Origin: Arthrobacter alpinus
GTDB taxonomy: Bacteria; Actinomycetota; Actinomycetes; Actinomycetales; Micrococcaceae
Assembly (NCBI RefSeq): GCF_001445575.1
Contig: NZ_CP013200.1
Coordinates: 930,001 to 994,000, forward strand
Length of the DNA: 64,000 nucleotides
Direction of reading: 5' to 3'
Positions within the stretch are counted from its first letter, which is position 1, and the number at the start of each line of letters is the position of its first letter. Positions 44,860-52,778 of this stretch are shown piece after piece. Position numbers and translations under genes: made by a program. The notes beneath the pieces are model-generated. The model was not told the DNA's origin, searched no databases, and saw only the letters and a program-made list of their open reading frames with translations.

Positions 44860-45624
44860 TTACAGCTCTTCGACGTCCACCAGGTTGTCGTAGAAGCAGA
44901 CGTAGCCGGCGAGCTCCGCGGCTTCGGGCAGCGGATTTTGGTAGCTCCACGCCACGTCGCCATCGGGCCCGTCCGCCAACTTCCAGTAGCTCGCGGTGCC
45001 TTTGTAGGGGCACAATGTGACCGAGTCAGTGGCCACGAGCAGCTCCCAGTTTACGGCGCTTGGGGGGAGGTAGATCCGCTCCGCCAAGCCCGTTTCAAAC
45101 ACCATGACGGGGGCCGAGGATTCCGCGAGCACTGAGCTGCCGGTGCTGACCCTCACGTGCCGCGAGCTGTGCCGGATATCCACGCGGTGGAACGGGTCGC
45201 GAGGGTGGGACTGGACGGGGTCGTCCTCCTCCAGCCAGTCGAAGGCGTCCGAATCAAACGCCACATATCCTGCCAGATCCGGGTCCTCGAAACCGAACGC
45301 TGCGGCTTCGGCGGTGCGCCCGCCGGCAGTGACATCAAAGGCGGTCCCCGGGGTGCTGTGCCGGCTGAACGGGATGCCGGGGTGCAGCACCGGGGGAGCG
45401 TCGGCGCCGGTTGGTGCGGGTGCGGCGGGACTTAGGACACCGGCGACGCCGTCGGCCGGCACCGCATAACAGGGCACCACCCGCCGGGGTTCCCAGACGA
45501 TGACGGCACGGCGGGAGTCCAGGACCACATCCGTCCCGAGCAGGGCCCGAATGTGCTTGGTGGTGGGTTCGTAGCGAAGTTCGCGCGAGAGCGCCTGGAG
45601 GGATGCGGAGATTTTGGTGGCCAT
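44860..45624 (-). CDS. DUF427 domain-containing protein (two copies of the domain)
   Basis: 254 aa. Two DUF427-like segments are visible: about residues 25-115 (VVLDSRRAVIVWEPRRVVPC YAVP) and about 155-250 (STGSSVLAESSAPVMVFETG, LVATDSVTLCPYKGTASYWK L). DUF427 proteins are small cytoplasmic proteins without an assigned function. The gene is 145 bp downstream of the TetR gene and on the same strand, so it might be part of that transcript. No role in phenylacetate breakdown is known to me. Confidence 0.85.
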   Translation of the reverse strand: MATKISASLQALSRELRYEPTTKHIRALLGTDVVLDSRRAVIVWEPRRVVPCYAVPADGVAGVLSPAAPAPTGADAPPVLHPGIPFSRHSTPGTAFDVTAGGRTAEAAAFGFEDPDLAGYVAFDSDAFDWLEEDDPVQSHPRDPFHRVDIRHSSRHVRVSTGSSVLAESSAPVMVFETGLAERIYLPPSAVNWELLVATDSVTLCPYKGTASYWKLADGPDGDVAWSYQNPLPEAAELAGYVCFYDNLVDVEEL

Positions 45625-45769
45625 GGTTACAGCGTGCGCCAGCCGGAGGGACTGGTCAATCCCATGGTGCCCACGAGAGCTGGTCCAAGCTGCGAGATCG
45701 CTGGTTGCTCGGTGATTTTCGCCGCCAACACCCTATCTCGCGGCAGCCTGCCCCACGCGGCCAGTTGAA

Positions 45770-46390
45770 CTACTTGTGCAGGCCTTGGAACGCCATGGAA
45801 ATCACGTCGTCGGCCAGTCTCGAGGCGGAGAGCGGGCCTCCGGGCTTGTACCATTCGACGATTGAGTTGATGGTGCCAAACAGCAGTCTGGTGATGGTGC
45901 CGGGATCAATGTCCGTGCGCAGCGTCCCATCCTGCTGGGCGGCGGAAACCAAGCTGGTAATGGTGCGGTCAAAGGTGCGGCGCCGGGCCAGCGCATCGCG
46001 TTCCATCTCCGTGTTCCCGCGCAGGCGCAGCAGCAGCGTGACGAAGGGCAGCCGCTCCACGAGTACCCCTATCGTGCCCCTGAGCACAAACTCAAGACGG
46101 GCGTCGGCAGCTCCGGAGGTGGCGCCGTCGAGCCTCAACACCGCCTCCAGCCCGCCAAGAGCCTGCTCCAGTGCCAGCCGCAGCAGGTCCTCCTTGGACG
46201 GCACATGGTGGTAGATGGCAGATTTTGAGATGCCAAGGTTCTCCGCCAGGATGCCCATGGACGTGGCCTCGTAGCCGTGCTTGTTGAAGACCTCGACGGC
46301 GATGCGGAGCACCGATTGCTGGTCATAGCCGGGCCGGCCGCGCTTGCTGGTGGCGGCGGTCGGCGTGGCGGTGGGGAGGGTGGCAGGCAT
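45770..46390 (-). CDS. paaR: TetR family transcriptional regulator, probable phenylacetate repressor (PaaR-like)
   Basis: 206 aa. After a Thr/Ala-rich start, KRGRPGYDQQSVLRIAVEVF begins the DNA-binding domain; MGILAENLGISKSAIYHHVP is the helix-turn-helix. The rest is a helical ligand-binding domain. It is the third gene of paaI-paaK-paaR, 21 bp after the paaK stop. In related actinobacteria a TetR regulator controls the pathway with phenylacetyl-CoA as effector. Two identical 19-bp sites in front of paaJ and paaA are the likely operators. The name is by context, not by direct proof. Confidence 0.85.
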   Translation of the reverse strand: MPATLPTATPTAATSKRGRPGYDQQSVLRIAVEVFNKHGYEATSMGILAENLGISKSAIYHHVPSKEDLLRLALEQALGGLEAVLRLDGATSGAADARLEFVLRGTIGVLVERLPFVTLLLRLRGNTEMERDALARRRTFDRTITSLVSAAQQDGTLRTDIDPGTITRLLFGTINSIVEWYKPGGPLSASRLADDVISMAFQGLHK

Positions 46391-46411
46391 GCTTCCTAGT
46401 TTCTCACGCTG

Positions 46412-47740
46412 TCAGACTTTCGGGCGGTTGTCGTAGATCCGGCGAAGCTTGCCACTGGAGCGGGCCAGGGACCCGGGTTCGACGACGTCGATGGTGCAGG
46501 AAGTACCCACATGGATCTTGATCTGCTCCTTCAGGGCCAAGCCGGCAGCGGTGCGCTCGGCCGGTGTCGTGTTTTCGCGCGGCTCGATGTGGACAGTCAT
46601 CTCGTCCATGCGCCCCGTGCGGTTCAGCTCCAGCTGGAAATGCGGGCTCAGGGCCGGGATGCGCAGGGCGATTTCCTCGATCTGGGAGGGGAAAAGGTTG
46701 ACCCCGCGAAGGATGATCATGTCGTCGCTACGCCCGGTGATGCGGGCCATCCGGCGCATGGACGGACGAGCCGTGCCCGGCAGCAGGCGGGACAGGTCCT
46801 TGGTGCGGTAGCGGATGATCGGCAGCGCCTCCTTGGTCAGCGCCGTAAACACCAGTTCGCCTTCCTGGCCGTCCGGCAGCACTGCATCGGCCCCGATGGC
46901 CGGGTTGAAGGGGTCAATGATCTCCGGGCGGAAGTGGTCCTCCCAGATTTGGTTTCCGTCCTTGGTCTCCACGGATTCCCCGGCAACCCCCGGCCCCATG
47001 ACTTCTGAGAGCCCGTAGATGTCGCACGCGTCGATGCCCAGCCCTTGTTCAAGCTCGTGGCGCATTTCCTCGGTCCACGGCTCGGCGCCGCACACGGCAA
47101 ACTTCAGTGACGTGGCGCGTGGGTCGATGCCGCGGTGGATCATGGCGTCCATGATCGTCAAAAGATAGGTGGGTGTGCACATGATGGCGTCCGGCTCAAA
47201 GTCGGTGATGAGCTGGATCTGCTTTTCCGTCTGTCCGCCGGACATGGGGATGACGGTGGTGCCCAGCGCCTCGGCTCCATAGTGGGCCCCGAGTCCGCCG
47301 GTGAACAGGCCATAGCCGTAGGCGTTGTGGACCAACATGCCCGGGCGGACGCCGGAGGCTCGCATGGACCTGGCCACCAGGGAGGCCCAGACGTTGATGT
47401 CGTTGCGCGTGTAGCCCACAACTGTGGGGCGGCCCGTGGTGCCCGAGCTGGCGTGGATGCGCACCACCTCGCTTTGCGGCACCGCAAACATGCCAAACGG
47501 GTACTCCTGGCGCAGGTCTTCCTTGGTGGTGTAGGGGAACTTCGCAAGATCGGAGAGCTCGCGCAGGTCCGAGGGATGGACTCCCGTCTCATCAAATTTG
47601 CGCTTGTACAGCGGCACTTTGTCGTAGGCGTAGGCCACCGTGTGTTGCAGCCGGGTGAGTTGCAGCGCCTCGAGTTGGTCGCGGCTCATGAGCTCTGCGG
47701 CGTCCAGGGCGGAGGGGGCGTTAGGGGTGGAAGCGGTCAT
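46412..47740 (-). CDS. paaK: Phenylacetate-CoA ligase PaaK
   Basis: 442 aa. Adenylate-forming ligase of the PaaK type: LQLTRLQHTVAYAYDKVPLY near the start, HASSGTTGRPTVVGYTRNDI (P-loop), CDIYGLSEVMGPGVAGE and the C-terminal GRSDDMIILRGVNLFPSQIE. It converts phenylacetate, ATP and CoA to phenylacetyl-CoA, the first step and the probable signal for the repressor. It is 15 bp after paaI and 21 bp before the TetR gene. Confidence 0.96.
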   Translation of the reverse strand: MTASTPNAPSALDAAELMSRDQLEALQLTRLQHTVAYAYDKVPLYKRKFDETGVHPSDLRELSDLAKFPYTTKEDLRQEYPFGMFAVPQSEVVRIHASSGTTGRPTVVGYTRNDINVWASLVARSMRASGVRPGMLVHNAYGYGLFTGGLGAHYGAEALGTTVIPMSGGQTEKQIQLITDFEPDAIMCTPTYLLTIMDAMIHRGIDPRATSLKFAVCGAEPWTEEMRHELEQGLGIDACDIYGLSEVMGPGVAGESVETKDGNQIWEDHFRPEIIDPFNPAIGADAVLPDGQEGELVFTALTKEALPIIRYRTKDLSRLLPGTARPSMRRMARITGRSDDMIILRGVNLFPSQIEEIALRIPALSPHFQLELNRTGRMDEMTVHIEPRENTTPAERTAAGLALKEQIKIHVGTSCTIDVVEPGSLARSSGKLRRIYDNRPKV

Positions 47741-47755
47741 GGAGGCCGGGCCCTT

Positions 47756-48205
47756 CTAGTTGGTGTGGCGGTTGGGGATGGTCCGGCTGCGGCCACGGAA
47801 TTCGGCAACCACCGTGCTGCCGGCGTCGTCGGAAAGGCTGTCTCCGCTGAAAACCTGGACGTCGTACAGGCCGCTGCGGCCGTTTTGCTGGCGGCGGTTG
47901 GCAACGGCGGTGATGCGCTGGCCCGCGCGGGTCGGGGCCAGGAAGTTGACGTCGACGCCGGCGGCAACGGTGACCGTGCTGCCGTCGGCGGTGGCGGAAT
48001 TGCAGGCCAGGGCAAAGGCTGAATCGGCGAAGGCAAAGATCATGCCGCCGTGGGTGATGCCGAAGCCGTTCATCATTTCGGGGCGCAGCGTCATGGCAAT
48101 TCTGGCGTGGCCGTCGCCCAGGGCCAGCAGTTCGATGCCCAGCCACTCGGTGGCGGGGTCGTTGGCCAGCATTGGGTGGTCAACTCCCGGGTCGATGGAC
48201 GCCAT
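47756..48205 (-). CDS. paaI: Acyl-CoA thioesterase PaaI
   Basis: 149 aa from the ATG at 48203-48205 with TGAGGAG close upstream; longer frames to 48292 run into the promoter region. The hotdog-fold motif NGFGITHGGMIFAFADSAFA and VDVNFLAPTRAGQRITA are typical. PaaI removes CoA from dead-end ring intermediates to free trapped CoA. It is the first gene of the minus-strand operon paaI-paaK-paaR. Confidence 0.93.
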   Translation of the reverse strand: MASIDPGVDHPMLANDPATEWLGIELLALGDGHARIAMTLRPEMMNGFGITHGGMIFAFADSAFALACNSATADGSTVTVAAGVDVNFLAPTRAGQRITAVANRRQQNGRSGLYDVQVFSGDSLSDDAGSTVVAEFRGRSRTIPNRHTN

Positions 48206-48227
48206 TGGCCACTCCTCACATTTTCTA

Positions 48228-48241
48228 ACCGAATGTTCATT
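48228..48241. promoter_or_regulatory. Degenerate PaaR-type site upstream of paaI
   Basis: ACCGAATGTTCATT resembles the reverse complement of the strong site (ACCGACCGTTCGTT) at 11 of 14 positions. It is 23 bp upstream of the paaI start and could give weaker autoregulation of paaI-paaK-paaR. Confidence 0.4.
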
Positions 48242-48297
48242 AGGTAATACCCTCCCGGGCGGTTCTGTCAATGCTCGGCCATCTGTCGGCATACTGA

Positions 48298-48326
48298 TTG
48301 ACGGGGCACGAAGTCCACTATATTCT
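48298..48326 (+). promoter_or_regulatory. Predicted promoter of paaABCDE
   Basis: TTGACG (48298-48303) and TATTCT (48321-48326) with a 17-bp spacer, followed at once by the operator at 48327. Confidence 0.7.
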
Positions 48327-48345
48327 GAACGAACGGTCGGTAATT
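48327..48345. promoter_or_regulatory. PaaR/TetR operator upstream of paaA
   Basis: The same 19 bases (GAACGAACGGTCGGTAATT) as at 39702-39720. It overlaps the expected transcription start of paaABCDE and ends 29 bp before the paaA ATG. Confidence 0.82.
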
Positions 48346-48374
48346 AATTCCGGCAGCAACCTGAAGGAGATGCC

Positions 48375-49346
48375 ATGGCACACGAAGCGCAGTCCGAGGT
48401 GGACGCAGCCGGAGCCGAGAACTTTGAGCGCATCCTGGGCAAGGATTCCCGCGTGGAGCCCAAGGACTGGATGCCCGACGCGTACCGCCGTTCGCTGGTG
48501 CGCCAGATTTCCCAGCATGCGCACTCGGAGATCATTGGCATGCAGCCGGAAGCTAACTGGATCACCCGCGCGCCGAGCCTGAAGCGCAAATCCATCCTGA
48601 TGGCGAAGGTCCAAGACGAGGCCGGTCACGGGCTATACCTGTACTCCGCCGCCGAGACCCTGGGCACCAGCCGCGACGAGATGATGGATGCGCTGGTGAA
48701 AGGTGCGGCCCGCTATTCCTCCATCTTCAACTACCCCGCCGTCACGTGGGCGGACATGGGCGCCATCGGTTGGATGGTGGACGGCGCTGCCATCTGCAAC
48801 CAGGTTCCCCTGTGCCGGGCGTCCTACGGACCCTATGGCCGGGCCATGGTGCGGGTGTGCAAGGAGGAATCCTTCCACCAGCGCCAGGGATTCGAGATCC
48901 TGCTCGAGCTGGCCAATGGCACCCCCGAGCAAAGGGCTATGGCCCAGGACGCCGTGAACCGCTGGTATGCCCCGTCGCTGATGATGTTTGGCCCGCCGGA
49001 TGACGATTCGCCCAACTCCATGCAGTCCATGGCATGGAACATCAAGCGCTTCAGCAACGACGAGCTGCGGAACCGTTTTGTGGGCATGCTGGTCGAGCAG
49101 GTCAGGGTGCTCGGCCTGACACTCCCGGACGACGAGGTCCGGTTCAACGAGGACACCAAAAAGTGGGAGCACGGACCCCTCGACTGGGAAGAATTCAAGG
49201 AGGTTTTGGCTGGCCGCGGACCCTGCAATGCGCAGCGCCTGGAGCGCCGCCGTTCCGCCCATGAAGACGGAGCCTGGGTCCGGGAGGCCGCTACGGCCTA
49301 CGCGGAGAAGCAGGCCGCGCAGCACGCACAGAAAGTAGCAGCTTAA
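48375..49346 (+). CDS. paaA: Phenylacetyl-CoA 1,2-epoxidase subunit PaaA (catalytic)
   Basis: 323 aa. This is the diiron oxygenase subunit: the iron-binding pattern appears as [19 protein letters not shown] (residues about 80-98) and [18 protein letters not shown], each with ExxH. AAGGAG precedes the ATG. With PaaB, PaaC and the reductase PaaE it converts phenylacetyl-CoA to the ring-1,2-epoxide. It leads the operon paaABCDE and is preceded by the PaaR-type operator. Confidence 0.97.
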   Translation: MAHEAQSEVDAAGAENFERILGKDSRVEPKDWMPDAYRRSLVRQISQHAHSEIIGMQPEANWITRAPSLKRKSILMAKVQDEAGHGLYLYSAAETLGTSRDEMMDALVKGAARYSSIFNYPAVTWADMGAIGWMVDGAAICNQVPLCRASYGPYGRAMVRVCKEESFHQRQGFEILLELANGTPEQRAMAQDAVNRWYAPSLMMFGPPDDDSPNSMQSMAWNIKRFSNDELRNRFVGMLVEQVRVLGLTLPDDEVRFNEDTKKWEHGPLDWEEFKEVLAGRGPCNAQRLERRRSAHEDGAWVREAATAYAEKQAAQHAQKVAA

Positions 49347-49348
49347 AC

Positions 49349-49681
49349 ATGAGCCCCCAAGAATCCACCGAAAGCACGACGCCGGCACCTGGGGAAGGTG
49401 CCCATCGCTGGTCCCTGTGGGAGGTCTTTGTCCGCTCCAGCCGCGGACTGAGCCACGTCCACGCAGGATCCCTGCACGCTCCCGATGCCTCCATGGCACT
49501 GCGCAATGCCCGCGATCTGTACACGCGCCGAAACGAAGGGGTGTCCATATGGGTGGTCCCCTCCGACGCCATTGCCGCCTCAGATCCCGACGCCAAGGGC
49601 TCCTTCTTTGAGTCCCCGCAGGGCAAGGACTACCGGCACGCCACGTATTACACCAAAAGCGAAGGGGTGAAGCACCTGTGA
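49349..49681 (+). CDS. paaB: Phenylacetyl-CoA epoxidase subunit PaaB
   Basis: 110 aa. WSLWEVFVRSSRGLSHVHAG, HAPDASMALRNARDLYTRR and the C-terminal YRHATYYTKSEGVKHL match PaaB, a small structural subunit needed for stable assembly. It starts 2 bases after the paaA stop, and its TGA overlaps the GTG of paaC (49678-49681). Confidence 0.96.
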   Translation: MSPQESTESTTPAPGEGAHRWSLWEVFVRSSRGLSHVHAGSLHAPDASMALRNARDLYTRRNEGVSIWVVPSDAIAASDPDAKGSFFESPQGKDYRHATYYTKSEGVKHL

Positions 49682-50859
49682 TCCCCACCGGCTCCCAGTC
49701 CTCGCAAGTCCCCAGCGGCTCCCCTCGCTCGCAAGCTCACGAGGGGCCCCTCGCCGCTGTGGGCCCTCGGCCAGGGGCCCTCGCCGGCGTGGGCCCATCC
49801 ACCGGCTCCCAGTCCTCGCACGTCCCCAGCGGCTCCCCTCGCTCGCAAGCTCACGAGGGGCCCCTCGCCGCTGTGGGCCCTCGGCCAGGGGCCCTCGCCG
49901 GCGTGGGCCCATCCACCGGCTCCCAGTCCTCGCACGTCCCCAGCGGCTCCCCTCGCTCGCAAGCTCACGAGGGGCCCCTCGCCGCTGTGGGCCCATCCAC
50001 CGGCTCCCACGACATCAGCGCCGGCATGGGCGGCGACGCCACCGCCACCCGTATTACACCCGGAAACGCACTCCGGCCCGAAGACATCGCCCTGGCCGCA
50101 CAACAGGGCGCCGCGAAACCCAGTGAGGACGTGGCCAACTATGCGTTGCGCCTCGGTGATGACGCGCTGATCCTGGCCCAGCGCCTGGCACACTGGATTT
50201 CCCGTGCCCCGGAGTTGGAGGAGGACGTGGCGCTGGGCAACATCTCCCTCGACCAGTTGGGCCATGCCCGCTCCTTCCTCACGTACGCGGGCAGCGCGTG
50301 GGGCAAGACCGAGGACGAGCTCGCCTACTTCCGTCGTGAACCGGAATTCTGTTCCGCCCACCTTTTTGAGCAGCCCAACGGCGATTTTGCGGCCACTATT
50401 GCCCGCCAGTTCATCGTGGCCAACTACCAGTTCCCGCTCTACCGGGCCCTAGTCAACTCCAGCGACCCCATGCTGGCCGCCATCGCCGCGAAGGCAGTCA
50501 AGGAGGTCGACTACCACCGCGACCACAGCACCCAGTGGGTGTTGCGCCTGGCCGGTGGTACCGAAGAATCGCGGCGCCGCATGATCGCCGGGCTGAAGCT
50601 GATGTGGCCTTTTGCCGGCGAGCTGTTCGAGGACGATGCCTTGACGGCCAGGCTCGGCGATGCCGGCGTTGTGCCCTCCAGCCTGAAAGCGGAGTTTGAC
50701 CGGGCCACGGCGGAGGTCCTGGACGAGGCTGAACTGGACGTCTCCGGATATCCCATGGCTACGGGTGGGGGACGGCAAGGCCGCCATTCCGAGCACCTGG
50801 GATTTGTGCTGGCCGAGATGCAGGTGCTGGCGCGCGAATTCCCCGGGGCAAGCTGGTGA
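49678..50859 (+). CDS. paaC: Phenylacetyl-CoA epoxidase subunit PaaC with repeat-built N-terminal extension
   Basis: 393 aa from the GTG overlapping paaB. The usual PaaC is about 250 aa, beginning near residue 135 here (NYALRLGDDALILAQRLAHW) and continuing EDVALGNISLDQLGHARSFL, with EVDYHRDHSTQWVLRLAGGT. The first 110 or so residues come from in-frame 114-bp tandem repeats and are Pro/Gly/Ser-rich and low in complexity. An internal ATG at 50026 would give a repeat-free 277-aa protein. PaaC forms the heterodimer with PaaA and supports its fold. Which start is used is unclear. Confidence 0.93.
   Translation: MIPTGSQSSQVPSGSPRSQAHEGPLAAVGPRPGALAGVGPSTGSQSSHVPSGSPRSQAHEGPLAAVGPRPGALAGVGPSTGSQSSHVPSGSPRSQAHEGPLAAVGPSTGSHDISAGMGGDATATRITPGNALRPEDIALAAQQGAAKPSEDVANYALRLGDDALILAQRLAHWISRAPELEEDVALGNISLDQLGHARSFLTYAGSAWGKTEDELAYFRREPEFCSAHLFEQPNGDFAATIARQFIVANYQFPLYRALVNSSDPMLAAIAAKAVKEVDYHRDHSTQWVLRLAGGTEESRRRMIAGLKLMWPFAGELFEDDALTARLGDAGVVPSSLKAEFDRATAEVLDEAELDVSGYPMATGGGRQGRHSEHLGFVLAEMQVLAREFPGASW
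49687..49998 (+). repeat. 114-bp tandem repeats in the 5' part of paaC
   Basis: Units begin at ACCGGCTCCCAGTCCTCGCA: 49687-49800, 49801-49914 and 49915-49998 (84 bp, lacking 30 bp of the unit). A further partial copy follows at 49999. Units differ by only a base or two. All lengths are multiples of three, so the frame is kept. Each unit contains small stems such as CCCCTCG...CGAGGGG. Confidence 0.95.
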
Positions 50860-51416
50860 TCGCCGTGGACGCCCTCTCGCCAACCTCCCGCCCAACAACT
50901 GCGCAGCAGGCAGTTTGGGACATTGCCGCCCGCGTCTGCGACCCCGAAATCCCCGTGCTGACCATCGCCGACCTTGGCATCCTACGCGCTGTTGAAGTGT
51001 ACGACGCCGGGGGGCCGGGTGCCATTGCCGGAAAGCCTTCTGTCCGGATCACCATCACGCCCACCTACTCGGGTTGCCCGGCCATGGACGCCATCCGTGA
51101 CGACCTCGCCACGGTCTTCGCCGCCGAAGGGTACCCCCAAGTAGAGGTGCTCACCGTGCTGGCCCCGGCTTGGACCACTGACTGGATGAGTGCCGAGGGC
51201 CGGACCAAGCTGGAACAGTATGGCATCGCGGCACCCAGCGGGCATTCCACCGCGGGCGGCCACAGCGGCCCGGTCCGGTTGGCCCTGCAGGTCAAATGCC
51301 CACAGTGCAGTTCCCTGAACACCAAGGAACTGACCCGCTTCGGCTCCACGTCCTGCAAGGCGCTGTACGTCTGCCAGGACTGCAAGGAACCCTTCGACTA
51401 CTTCAAGGTGCTGTGA
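50856..51416 (+). CDS. paaD: Phenylacetate pathway Fe-S/maturation protein PaaD
   Basis: 186 aa from a GTG overlapping the paaC stop (50856-50859). It has a MIP18/DUF59-type domain (VCDPEIPVLTIADLGILRAV, TPTYSGCPAMDAI) and a C-terminal Cys cluster, CPQCSSLNTKELTRFGSTSC followed by YVCQDC. PaaD is thought to help insert the Fe-S cluster needed by the epoxidase reductase. Its stop shares one base with the paaE ATG. Confidence 0.95.
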   Translation: MIAVDALSPTSRPTTAQQAVWDIAARVCDPEIPVLTIADLGILRAVEVYDAGGPGAIAGKPSVRITITPTYSGCPAMDAIRDDLATVFAAEGYPQVEVLTVLAPAWTTDWMSAEGRTKLEQYGIAAPSGHSTAGGHSGPVRLALQVKCPQCSSLNTKELTRFGSTSCKALYVCQDCKEPFDYFKVL

Positions 51417-52624
51417 TGACCGTCCCCGTTGATGCTGCAGCCCGGCGCAAAACCTCCTTCCACGAGCTGACCGTGGCCCAGGTCCGCCGGCTCACCGACG
51501 ACGCCATCGAGGTGACCTTCGCCGTGCCGGCCGAACTAGCCGGCTACTACGACTACCTGCCTGGCCAGTATGTGGCCCTGCGCGTCCACATGCCGGATGC
51601 CACGGGCGTGGATCGGGAGCTTCGACGCAGCTACTCCATCTGCGCAGTCCCCACCCAGTTCGACGACGGGAGCTCCGAAATTAAGGTGGCCATCAAGCGC
51701 GACCTTGGCGGGGAATTCTCCACCTGGGCCAACACGGAACTTGCCGCGGGGGCGCTCATGGAGGTCATGAGCCCCATGGGCGCTTTCATCTCCAAGCACG
51801 GCGGCGCCAACCGTGACGGTGCCGTCTCCAACGTGCTCAACAGCATGAACCACCCGGAAGTCATGGTCCGCTCAGCCGGAACGTACGTGGCCATAGCGGC
51901 AGGCTCCGGCATCACGCCCGTCATGGCCCTGGCACGGTCGCTGCTGTCCGGAGACTCGGAGACCCGCTTTGACCTGGTGTACGCCAACAAGGCCACCATG
52001 GACATCATGTTCCTGGAGGAGCTGGCGGACCTGAAGGACAGGTACCCGCAGCGGTTCGCCCTCCACCACGTGCTGTCCCGCGAACAACGCATCGCCCCCG
52101 TCATGAGCGGACGCCTCGACGCCGCCAAACTGGAGGCGCTGCTGGGCACGGCCATCCATACCGACGACGTCGACGAATGGTTCCTGTGCGGCCCGTTCGA
52201 GCTGGTCCAACTGTGCCGCGATGTCCTCGCCGCCCGCGGGGTGGAGAAGGCGCAGGTCCGCTTTGAACTGTTCACCACGGGCCGTCCCGACCGCCCCGAA
52301 GGCCAGGCCGGCCGGCCCGTTCTGGTGGACGAATCCGAGGAAACGTACAAGATTACCTTCACCCTGGACGGACTCAAGGCCGACATCCTCAGCCCCACCC
52401 ACGCCCGGGAATCCATTCTCAACGCCGCACTGCGCGTGCGCCCCGACGTCCCGTTCGCGTGCGCCGGCGGCGTCTGCGGCACCTGCCGGGCCAAATTAGT
52501 CTCGGGCACCGTGGATATGGAGGAAAACTACGCCCTCGAGCCCGAGGAGGTCGACGCCGGCTATGTCCTCACCTGCCAGTCCCGCCCCACCACGGCCGAG
52601 GTCACGGTTGACTACGACGGCTGA
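51416..52624 (+). CDS. paaE: Phenylacetyl-CoA epoxidase reductase PaaE
   Basis: 402 aa from the ATG at 51416. A flavin/NAD(P)H reductase module (RRSYSICAVPTQ, GSGITPVMALARSLL) is followed by a C-terminal plant-type ferredoxin domain with CAGGVCGTCRAKLV near residue 348 and a fourth Cys in YVLTCQSRP. It passes electrons from NADPH to the diiron site of PaaA. The N-terminal reading begins after a TGATG overlap with paaD, which fixes the start. Confidence 0.96.
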   Translation: MTVPVDAAARRKTSFHELTVAQVRRLTDDAIEVTFAVPAELAGYYDYLPGQYVALRVHMPDATGVDRELRRSYSICAVPTQFDDGSSEIKVAIKRDLGGEFSTWANTELAAGALMEVMSPMGAFISKHGGANRDGAVSNVLNSMNHPEVMVRSAGTYVAIAAGSGITPVMALARSLLSGDSETRFDLVYANKATMDIMFLEELADLKDRYPQRFALHHVLSREQRIAPVMSGRLDAAKLEALLGTAIHTDDVDEWFLCGPFELVQLCRDVLAARGVEKAQVRFELFTTGRPDRPEGQAGRPVLVDESEETYKITFTLDGLKADILSPTHARESILNAALRVRPDVPFACAGGVCGTCRAKLVSGTVDMEENYALEPEEVDAGYVLTCQSRPTTAEVTVDYDG

Positions 52625-52778
52625 CGCCAGTGGCGGCGGTGGCCTCGGTGGTCGATCCCCACCCGCTCCCCAACCTCGTACCTCGGCCGGGGCCCCACGC
52701 GGGCGTGGCGCCATGTCGAGACTGGGTGCGCCGGCTCCCGACGGGCGTACGCTGTTCCCATCCAATTAAGGAGCCCAC
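52625..52778. other. paaE-paaG intergenic region with stem-loop-rich, repeat-like sequence
   Basis: 154 bp, GC-rich, with GATCCCCACCCGCTCCCC at 52655 and several small stems such as CGGCCGGGGCCCC and CGCGGGCGTGGCGCC. The first part is similar in style and wording to the paaC repeat unit (GATCCCCACCGGCTCCCAG). A good ribosome site AAGGAG lies before paaG. Confidence 0.55.

Noticed and set aside
49687..49998. CRISPR array
   Set aside because: The 114-bp units are contiguous with no unique spacers, and no cas genes are present.
49648..50361. A 237-residue minus-strand frame across the paaC repeats
   Set aside because: It exists because the 114-bp units are open in several frames. The part beyond the repeats is antisense to the conserved PaaC domain.
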